From an uncultured Victivallis sp. (GTDB taxonomy: Bacteria; Verrucomicrobiota; Lentisphaeria; Victivallales; Victivallaceae), in NCBI GenBank assembly GCA_944389815.1, contig CALXNS010000087.1:1-64000 (forward strand): DNA of 64,000 nucleotides, given 5' to 3'. The notes under the pieces are model-generated. The model worked only from the letters and a program-made list of their open reading frames with translations, was not told where the DNA came from and did not search any database. This document shows positions 57,294 through 64,000 of this stretch, in pieces (the stretch's first letter is position 1; the number at the start of each line of letters is the position of its first letter). The position numbers and the translations under genes were made by a program.

Positions 57294-59120
57294 ATGGGGC
57301 GAACAGGACGATATCTGCTGTTGCTGCACCGTCGGGTGATTCTGCGCGGGGTCGGGTTCTGGCAGCATCGCTGGGGCGAGCGAAGTCTGCTGGCGGCGCT
57401 GGCAATTTTGATCGGCGCGGTGGCGGCGTTCATGGCGGCGGCGCTGCATTTGCTGGTGACGCAATGTGAAAAATTCGGCATCTGGCTGACGCAGACGCCG
57501 AAAGAACTGCATGAGAGCGCGTGGCTGGCGGTGTTGCTGGTGTTGCCGATGATCGGTCTTTTCATTTCGTTTCTGATTCAGCGTTATTTAGGGGGGCCGC
57601 GCTACGCGAAGAGCCTGAGTCCGCTGATATTGGCGCTGAGTCGCCGCCGGACGGGGATCCCGTTTGTGGAGACGTTCAACCACCTGCTGTCGAGCGGGTT
57701 TTCGGTCGGGTTCGGCGGTTCGGCGGGGTTGGAGGCGCCGAGCGTGCTGACCGGAGCGGCGATCGGCGCGAATTGCGCCGGTTTTCTCAACATCGACCGG
57801 CGTCGGCGCGGTTTGCTGCTCGGCTGCGGTGCGGCTGCGGCGATTTCGGCGATATTCGACAGCCCGATTGCGGGGGTGTTGTTTGCGGCGGAGGTGCTGC
57901 TGCCGGAATTCAGCGTATCGGCGCTGGTGCCGATGATGATGTCGAGCGCCGTGGCCACGGTCGTATCGCATTTGATTGTCCAGGACAATAAATTTTTCCA
58001 CGCGATCACCGACACATGGCGTTCCGATGCGATTCCATGGTATTTCATCTGCGGGATTTTCTGTGCGTTGATCGGCGTGTACGTAATCCGGGCGGCGTAT
58101 TATACAGCGGAAAAATTGAAACGTTGTTTCCGTTCGCCGTGGAAACGGCTCTGGGCCGGCGGAAGCCTGCTCTGCGTGCTGCTGCTGGTGTTTCCCTTGC
58201 TGCGCGGTCAGGGATATTTGTACATAGAAAAGTTGTTCAACGGGGATCTGGACGCGCTGGCGAGTTCTTCCCCGCTGCTGTCGGGGCTCGATTCCGAACC
58301 GCTGCTGCTGGTGATTTTGTTCGTGGCGGTGATTCTGCTCAAGGTGATCGTCTCGGTTCTGACGGTGGATTCGGGCGGAGACGGAGGAATTTTCGCGCCG
58401 TCGATGTTCATCGGCGCGTTCACCGGGTTCGCGTTTGCCCGGGTGGTGAACCTGACCGGAATCATCGCGCTTCAGGAATTCAATTTCGTGGCGGTCGGGA
58501 TGTGCGGGGTATTCACCGCGGTGATGCGCGCGCCGTTGACGGGGATCTTTCTGATCGCGGAGGTGACCGGCGGCTATGTGCTGCTGGTGCCGTTGATGAT
58601 CGTTTCATCGGTGTCGTATTTTGTCGCGCGCTTCTTCGAGCCGAATTCGATTTATCGGAAGGCGCTGGCGGAGAGCAATCTGCTTGACGAGGACCGCGAT
58701 CGGGCGATGCTCCGGCGCTTGACGGTGCGCGTAAACATCAACCGAAACTATCATGCATTGCGTCCCGGCGATCCGATGGAGACGGTAATTGAGCTGGTCG
58801 AACGGACGCATGAGGAAGCGTTTCCGGTTCTGGATGAAGACGGCCGATTGCTGGGCGTGGTTTATCTGGAACGGTTGCGTTCGGTGATGCTCAATGCCGA
58901 TGTACATGATGCGCTGCTGGTGTTCGACTTGATGGAACCGATGGCGGGAAGCACTCTTCGCCCGGATGACGATCTTGCGCACGCGATGGGGAAATTCGAC
59001 GCGAGCGGTCAGGATTGTCTTCCGGTGTGTGATGAGCAGGGGAAGTTTCAGGGATTTCTCTTCAAGGGGCCGATTTTCGCGAAATACCGTCGGATGGTGC
59101 GGGAGGCGGATGCGTTTTAG
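57294..59120 (+). CDS. ClC-family chloride transporter with CBS domains
   Basis: 608 residues. The membrane part (about 1-440) holds SVGFGGSAGLEAPSVLTGAA, where the usual G-R/K-E-G-P reads G-L-E-A-P but the gating Glu remains, and GGDGGIFAPSMFIGAFTG, the second anion-coordinating loop. FFEPNSIYRKAL links to two cytoplasmic CBS domains (about 480-600) that sense adenine nucleotides. Retention of the Glu argues for a Cl-/H+ exchanger; a fluoride or other anion role cannot be excluded. It lies 28 bp after permease 2 in the same direction and may be in the same transcript. Confidence 0.88.
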   Translation: MGRTGRYLLLLHRRVILRGVGFWQHRWGERSLLAALAILIGAVAAFMAAALHLLVTQCEKFGIWLTQTPKELHESAWLAVLLVLPMIGLFISFLIQRYLGGPRYAKSLSPLILALSRRRTGIPFVETFNHLLSSGFSVGFGGSAGLEAPSVLTGAAIGANCAGFLNIDRRRRGLLLGCGAAAAISAIFDSPIAGVLFAAEVLLPEFSVSALVPMMMSSAVATVVSHLIVQDNKFFHAITDTWRSDAIPWYFICGIFCALIGVYVIRAAYYTAEKLKRCFRSPWKRLWAGGSLLCVLLLVFPLLRGQGYLYIEKLFNGDLDALASSSPLLSGLDSEPLLLVILFVAVILLKVIVSVLTVDSGGDGGIFAPSMFIGAFTGFAFARVVNLTGIIALQEFNFVAVGMCGVFTAVMRAPLTGIFLIAEVTGGYVLLVPLMIVSSVSYFVARFFEPNSIYRKALAESNLLDEDRDRAMLRRLTVRVNINRNYHALRPGDPMETVIELVERTHEEAFPVLDEDGRLLGVVYLERLRSVMLNADVHDALLVFDLMEPMAGSTLRPDDDLAHAMGKFDASGQDCLPVCDEQGKFQGFLFKGPIFAKYRRMVREADAF

Positions 59121-59174
59121 AATCTCCGTTCGAACCCGGGATGTTTTTTTTCCGGAAAGATTTCGCCTGAGAGC

Positions 59175-59202
59175 TTGAAATTTTATTCAGGATGCTTTAA
59201 CT
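59175..59202 (+). promoter_or_regulatory. Possible promoter of the FHA-MoxR operon
   Basis: TTGAAA (59175-59180), 16-bp spacer, TTAACT (59197-59202) in the 133-bp gap after the ClC gene. The -10 is poor. Confidence 0.3.
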
Positions 59203-59253
59203 TATTTGCGAGTTTTTCAGGGGGGAATTTTACCAGCGGACGAAGAGACAATC

Positions 59254-60591
59254 ATGGCAGAAAAAGAGAGCCGGCCAATACATCGTGATTTTCCGACCAT
59301 CACACTTCAGGAGGGGAGCGGCCGAACCCGTGAAGTGCCGGTCAATCGAGAGTTGTTCATCATCGGGCGGGACAGCGACAGCGACATCGTCATCTCCGAA
59401 ACGGATGTTTCCCGACACCATGCGGCACTGCATGTGACGCCTGACGGAGTGTTCATCGAGGACCTCGGCAGCGCGAATGGAACCTTTCTCAATTCAATTC
59501 CGATCGTACAGCAGAATCAGATCAAGCATCTTGACGTCATCCAGATCGGCAGTGCGATGCTGGTGTTCAACGATCCGGACAATCCGGGTGCGCGTGACGG
59601 CGGGACGAAAATTTTCGACAACGGCGACGCAGATTTCACCTTCGAATCGATGCGCGAAATCATCCGGTTGCTGGAGAGGAACATCGGAATCGTTTTCAAG
59701 GGGAAGCCCGGAGTGATCCGCGACACGCTGGTCTGCATGATGGCGGACGGGCATCTGCTGCTCGAAGATGCGCCGGGGGTGGGTAAGAGCATTCTGGCGC
59801 AGGCGCTGGCGAAATCGATACAGGCGCGTTACCGGCGGATTCAGTTCACGCCGGACATGCTGCCGAGCGACATCACCGGAGCGAATATTTACGATGAGAA
59901 GTTAAAGCAGTTCCGTTTCGTTCCGGGGCCGATTTTCGGGAACGTGATTCTGGCCGACGAAATCAACCGGACGACGCCGCGGACGCAGTCAAGTTTGCTT
60001 GAGTGCATGTCCGAATCCGTGGTGACGATCGACGGGAAGGGGCGGGTGCTGCCGAAACCGTTCTTCGTGATCGCGACACAGAATCCGGAAGATTATCACG
60101 GTACGTACCCGTTGCCGGAACCGCAGCTGGACCGTTTTCTGATGCGGTTGTCGATCGGCTATCCGTCGCCGGAGGATGAGCTGGAAATTCTCACCTCGCA
60201 GCAGGGCAGTCACCCGTTGTCGCGGATCTCCTTCGTGGTAAAGGGGTCTGACATCGTGCACTGTCACGCGCTGGTGCGGAAGGTGGCGGTGGCCGACAAG
60301 CTCAAGGAGTACATCGTCAAGATCACCGATGCGACGCGGCATCATCCGGCGCTGGCCAATGGCTGCAGTCCGCGTGCGACGCTGGCATTGATGCGTGCGA
60401 GCCAGAGTCTGGCGGCGTATTCGGGACGCGATTATGTGACGCCGCACGACGTGCGTCAGATGGCGCCGGCGGTATTGGCGCACCGGATGCGGCTGCGTTT
60501 GCGTTTCCAGGGCGAATGGCAGCGCGTGGACCGTGTGCTGGAGTCGATACTGGAATCGATCCCGATGGACAACGAGGACGCGAAGTTATGA
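59254..60591 (+). CDS. FHA domain fused to MoxR-type AAA+ ATPase
   Basis: 445 residues from the ATG at 59254. Residues about 20-105 are an FHA phosphothreonine-binding domain: ELFIIGRDSDSDIVISETDV, SRHHAALHVTPDGV and FIEDLGSANGTFLNS. Residues about 125-445 are a MoxR AAA+ ATPase: LLLEDAPGVGKSILAQALA (Walker A about 173-180), RIQFTPDMLPSDITGANIYD, VILADEINRTTPRTQSSLLE and VIATQNPEDYHGTYPLPEPQ. MoxR ATPases act as chaperones with DUF58/VWA partners. Most lack an FHA part; here the fusion suggests control by Ser/Thr phosphorylation. Its stop overlaps the next start (ATGA). Confidence 0.9.
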   Translation: MAEKESRPIHRDFPTITLQEGSGRTREVPVNRELFIIGRDSDSDIVISETDVSRHHAALHVTPDGVFIEDLGSANGTFLNSIPIVQQNQIKHLDVIQIGSAMLVFNDPDNPGARDGGTKIFDNGDADFTFESMREIIRLLERNIGIVFKGKPGVIRDTLVCMMADGHLLLEDAPGVGKSILAQALAKSIQARYRRIQFTPDMLPSDITGANIYDEKLKQFRFVPGPIFGNVILADEINRTTPRTQSSLLECMSESVVTIDGKGRVLPKPFFVIATQNPEDYHGTYPLPEPQLDRFLMRLSIGYPSPEDELEILTSQQGSHPLSRISFVVKGSDIVHCHALVRKVAVADKLKEYIVKITDATRHHPALANGCSPRATLALMRASQSLAAYSGRDYVTPHDVRQMAPAVLAHRMRLRLRFQGEWQRVDRVLESILESIPMDNEDAKL

Positions 60592-61820
60592 TTGTGGCGC
60601 TGCCGACTGCGCGCGGGTGGCTTTTGACGTTGCTGGCCGCGGGAGCAGTCGCCGTGGCGCTGGTCAATGTGGGTTTGGCCAGTGCGATGGCGGCGACGGC
60701 GTTTTGTTCGATCTGGCTGGCGAGTTTGTTGATGGCGCAGTTTTCGCTGTGGGGAATCCGGGTGGAACGGTTGCCGAATACGGTCGGTTACAGCGGATCG
60801 GAACTGGTGCTGCCGTTGCGGGTGGAGAACCGGATGATTTTCTACCGTCAGCCGCTGGTTTTGATTGAGAAGTGTAAATTTGCCCCGGACGGCGTGTTGC
60901 GCTGGGCACTGGAACCGTTGCGGCCGCGGGAGGTTCGCACGGTGGAGCGGGTATGCCCGGTGGTGAGGCGCGGAGCGTTTGAGTTGTCTACGCTGCTGGT
61001 CGTCGGCGGGGATCCTGCTGGTCTTTTCCGGCGGCGGCGGAAAATTCGTCTACCTGGAGAAGTGACGATCTATCCCCGGATTGTGGCGCTTGATTCGATT
61101 CATCTGCCGAAACGCGGGAGCCGGACGTCGAGTTTCGACGGACGTCCACTGGGACAGTCCGGGCTCGGGCAGGAATTTTTCGGGTTGCGCCCCTACCGTC
61201 CGGGCGATGAGATTCGATTCATTCACTGGAAGGGGACCGCGGCCAAAGGGGAGCTCATGATTCGCGAATTTGAAGCGAATACGGTCGACCAGGTGGTCAT
61301 ATTGCTGGATACCCGTGCGTCCCTGATCGGGAATGATCCGGTGGAGAATAATTTCGAATATTTAATCAGCGTGGCGGCGACGTTGTCGGCGTATCTGCGG
61401 GAGATGTATTGTCGTTTGATGTTCCGAGCGGCGGACGGTCGCAGCGGGGAACTGCTCCGGCTCTCCGCGGATGCTGCGGGAATCTACCGGCGGCTGCTGC
61501 ACATTCTGACGCTGCTGGAACCGGGGGATCAGCCGTTTGAAGATTTGCTGCGTGCGACGATCGAGGAGGCTCCGCGGGGAACGTTGATCTACGCATTGAC
61601 GCTGGATATTTCCGAAGAGACGGCCGAATTGCTGGAAACCTTGCTGGATCTGGATTGCCAGGTGCGCTGGATTGCGGCGCCGAAGAAGAATTTCCCCCAC
61701 GTGCAGCCGGATGAACCGCGGATCGTTTACGCCGGGCGTCCGTATCCGGGAGCCGAACGTGCGGTGAAACCTTTTGAGGTGTGTTTCAATACGACGCTGG
61801 AGGAGGTGCTCCGGCGATGA
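60588..61820 (+). CDS. DUF58 membrane protein
   Basis: 410 residues. Two N-terminal helices (about 10-50) are followed by a beta-rich region and the DUF58 core: SFDGRPLGQSGLGQEFFGLR, then PYRPGDEIRFIHWKGTAAKG and ELMIREFEANTVDQVVILLD, a VWA-like segment. DUF58 proteins are the standard partner of MoxR ATPases and of transglutaminase-like TgpA proteins, all three being adjacent here with 4-base overlaps on both sides. The molecular role is unknown; proposed functions concern envelope proteins. Confidence 0.9.
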   Translation: MIVALPTARGWLLTLLAAGAVAVALVNVGLASAMAATAFCSIWLASLLMAQFSLWGIRVERLPNTVGYSGSELVLPLRVENRMIFYRQPLVLIEKCKFAPDGVLRWALEPLRPREVRTVERVCPVVRRGAFELSTLLVVGGDPAGLFRRRRKIRLPGEVTIYPRIVALDSIHLPKRGSRTSSFDGRPLGQSGLGQEFFGLRPYRPGDEIRFIHWKGTAAKGELMIREFEANTVDQVVILLDTRASLIGNDPVENNFEYLISVAATLSAYLREMYCRLMFRAADGRSGELLRLSADAAGIYRRLLHILTLLEPGDQPFEDLLRATIEEAPRGTLIYALTLDISEETAELLETLLDLDCQVRWIAAPKKNFPHVQPDEPRIVYAGRPYPGAERAVKPFEVCFNTTLEEVLRR

Positions 61821-64000
61821 AGTGGATCGTTGCATTATGGCGGAAGATGTTTCCGCGTAAGAAGATTGTCGATCATTCGCGCCGGAGGAAACATCCGGAT
61901 CGGCTGCCGTATCACTGGCTTTACATTCTGCTGGCGGGTTTTGCGGTGGTGGCATCCCTCTGGCAGTATGGGAATGCTCAATTAACGACTGGAATCTTGA
62001 TAGCGCTGCCGCTGGCGGGGGTTCTCGCTTATGTGCCGTACCGGGTGATTCCGTCCTGGAGTCGTTTTACGCTGCAATTGTTGATTGCGTTGTTTGCGGG
62101 AGGCTGGCTGTTCTGCCGGCTGGGGACGGGGGTGGTCGCGGACAAGGCGCTGCTGGAACTGCTGTCGGTGATGCTGCTGATCTTCTGCATGGCGCAGAAC
62201 TCGCGTGATTACGGTTATTTATTCATGATTGCGGCGATATTGCTGCTCTATGGAGCGCTGCTTCCGCGGACGATCTATCTTTTCTGTCTGGTGGGGGCGC
62301 TGGTGGTGACGCTGGTGCTGCTTTACAACAATCGGGTTCGACAGCTGGCGTCGTCGCCGAATCTGGCGAATCCGCGCGGGATTGTTCGGCGGAACTGGCA
62401 TCTGGCGCTGTTGCATACGCTGTTGACGCTGGGATTGTTCTGGCTGATTTTCCCTCATTTCCCGTCGCAGAGCCTTACTTCGTACGGGATGTTCGCCGTC
62501 GGCTTCAGCAATGACAAGGAGTCGCTGTTGCCGGCGAGCATGCAGAAATGGTTTCAATCGGAAAAAAGTCATCAAAACGGAGAAGGCAGCCGGATCGTCC
62601 GGAGTGGCCGTCCGGATACACTGGGCGGTTCCGGGACGCCGATCTCGCTGAAGAATGCGGAAGAGAAGGCGTCGTCGTCGGATGGCTCCGGCAGTTCGAC
62701 GCCGGGGCGGGATCTGGTGCTTCGGGTGAAATCGCCGTTGAAACTTTATCATCTTGCGCAGCTTTACGATCATTATAACGGGGAGGTCTGGATTACGACC
62801 GATCGTTTCAAACGTTCGGGGTTGCGCCGGGACGTGCCGACGGTGCCTTCCCATCAGCATCTGGTGTCGCGTTATACGATTCACAAATGGATCACGCCGA
62901 AATTACCGAGTCCTTATCGGCCATTGAATTTCGAGCGAGAGGGAGACGGGAGCGTGTATCAGCAGTTCCGGGTTACTTTTTTCAATGCGGAACTGTTGGG
63001 CGACACGTATCCGGCGTTGCCGTTTTCCTACCGGGCCATCAGTGTGCTGGATGTTGCTTCGCGGCAGACCGGGGAAGTGCAGCAGCGTGTGGTGCAGTGG
63101 CCGGAGCGTCTGCCGCGGACGCATTATCTGCAACTGCCGGAAAAGCGGATTACGGAGCGGCTCCGCAAAAAGGTTGAGGAGTTGACGCGCAACTGCCCGG
63201 ATGATTACAGCAAGGCGATAGCATTGCGGGATTATCTGCGGAATAATTATCGTTATGAACAATATTCCCGGGCGGTTCCCGAAGGGCGGGAGGCGGCGGA
63301 CTATTTCGTATTCGACTTGAAGGCGGGTCACTGTGAATATTTTGCTTCGGCGCTGGCGGTGATGGCGCGGATTGCCGGCTTGCCGTCGCGTGTGGCGTCC
63401 GGTTTTTCTCCGGGCGACTACAATACGTTGCTCAACGTGTTCGAAGTGTATGAATACCATGCGCACGCCTGGACTCAGATTCATATCGATGAATACGGCT
63501 GGCTGACGATGGATCCCACGCCGCCGGGAGAGATTCAGTCGCGTACCACGCCGATCGGGCTGGGGCAGTTGCGCGATCCGTTCGGAGATGAATGGCGCGT
63601 CACGCCGCCTGAGCTGACGGAACATACTCTTTCCACGCTTCAGGAGGCGTATCTCCGGGAACTGGAACGGGAGAAGGAGAAAGCGGAGCCGTCGATTCTG
63701 GATGAACTTGCCAAAGCCGAAGAGACGATTCGCAATCAGGTGCAGGAAGCCTATCGCAAGATCGCTCCGCCATCGGGGAATGAGGCGAAAAAAATACAGC
63801 GCCCCCTCACGTGGCGCCAACGTCTGGACCAGGCGGCGCTCGCAATGCGGGAATTATGGCATAGTGGAGTGGAGTGGGTTTTATCGCATCAGTATCAATC
63901 CGGGGCGGCGATTGCAGTTCTGGCGGCGTTGCTCTGGGTGATGCGGCACTGGCTGGGGTATTGGCGGCGTGGACGGCTGGCGCGCCGCGGACGGAAGATG
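61817..64000 (+). CDS. TgpA-like membrane transglutaminase-fold protein, partial
   Basis: 728 codons are open from the ATG at 61817 and the frame runs out of the window without a stop. Six or more helices fill about residues 30-215 (YHWLYILLAGFAVVASLW, LLSVMLLIFCMAQNSRDYG). A transglutaminase core follows, with the catalytic triad Cys506 (AGHCEYFASALAVMARIAG), His550 (YEYHAHAWTQI) and Asp566 (GWLTMDPTPP). A coiled coil (about 605-640) and a further helix (IAVLAALLWVMRHWLGYW) end the visible part. It is the third gene of the MoxR-DUF58-TgpA set and overlaps DUF58 by 4 bases. The outer-facing core could process or crosslink envelope proteins. Confidence 0.9.
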   Translation, partial: MKWIVALWRKMFPRKKIVDHSRRRKHPDRLPYHWLYILLAGFAVVASLWQYGNAQLTTGILIALPLAGVLAYVPYRVIPSWSRFTLQLLIALFAGGWLFCRLGTGVVADKALLELLSVMLLIFCMAQNSRDYGYLFMIAAILLLYGALLPRTIYLFCLVGALVVTLVLLYNNRVRQLASSPNLANPRGIVRRNWHLALLHTLLTLGLFWLIFPHFPSQSLTSYGMFAVGFSNDKESLLPASMQKWFQSEKSHQNGEGSRIVRSGRPDTLGGSGTPISLKNAEEKASSSDGSGSSTPGRDLVLRVKSPLKLYHLAQLYDHYNGEVWITTDRFKRSGLRRDVPTVPSHQHLVSRYTIHKWITPKLPSPYRPLNFEREGDGSVYQQFRVTFFNAELLGDTYPALPFSYRAISVLDVASRQTGEVQQRVVQWPERLPRTHYLQLPEKRITERLRKKVEELTRNCPDDYSKAIALRDYLRNNYRYEQYSRAVPEGREAADYFVFDLKAGHCEYFASALAVMARIAGLPSRVASGFSPGDYNTLLNVFEVYEYHAHAWTQIHIDEYGWLTMDPTPPGEIQSRTTPIGLGQLRDPFGDEWRVTPPELTEHTLSTLQEAYLRELEREKEKAEPSILDELAKAEETIRNQVQEAYRKIAPPSGNEAKKIQRPLTWRQRLDQAALAMRELWHSGVEWVLSHQYQSGAAIAVLAALLWVMRHWLGYWRRGRLARRGRKM

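Overview
The window looks like a chromosomal segment of a Gram-negative bacterium of the phylum Lentisphaerota (Victivallis-like, probably gut-associated). Pointers are two prepilin-like proteins with the H-X9-DG signature placed next to glycoside hydrolases, two GH123/DUF4091-type secreted proteins, a DUF4932 protein, outer-membrane functions (an MlaA-type lipoprotein, a BamE-like lipoprotein) and a MurE with the DNPR motif of meso-diaminopimelate enzymes. The phylum is inferred from gene content and was not tested by any search.

Layout. 1-297 is the right end of an integrated element: the first codons of a tyrosine integrase reading leftward, arm-like repeats, and the 3' part of a tRNA-Ala(GGC)-like gene with its old terminator. 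430-12885 is a carbohydrate locus: a divergent GntR regulator faces GH35 beta-galactosidase, a pseudopilin, a sodium/solute symporter and two GH123-like enzymes. 12959-19902 holds a phosphoesterase, an EamA exporter, a GT39-like membrane glycosyltransferase, two tandem FAD oxidoreductases and a divergent PocR-AraC regulator.

20092-26412 is core: HU, hisS, adk-map-infA, ackA-pta, rpsO. 26564-30672 (minus strand) holds coaE-rho-ftsB and a LysM protein. 30921-41922 holds a NUDIX hydrolase, a stand-alone Lrp-type sensor domain, a BamE-like lipoprotein, murF, murE, an MlaA-hydrolase fusion (minus strand), ftsK, a RodZ-like protein and aroQ. 42022-45537 is accB-accC-asp23-amaP-like-maf.

45578-51988 is a second regulator/pseudopilin/hydrolase locus (LacI, H-X9-DG pseudopilin, clan GH-A hydrolase), divergent from a DUF4932 gene that is frameshifted exactly in its HExxH motif. 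52124-64000 holds DedA, an ABC sugar importer without an ATPase gene, a ClC transporter, and an FHA-MoxR / DUF58 / transglutaminase (TgpA-like) operon whose last gene runs off the window.

Promoters are readable as sigma-70-like boxes in many intergenic gaps. A recurrent subclass (TTG-N-N-A, 17-bp spacer, TATTTT preceded by GT) occurs at four unrelated genes. No CRISPR array, rRNA or intact tRNA was seen.
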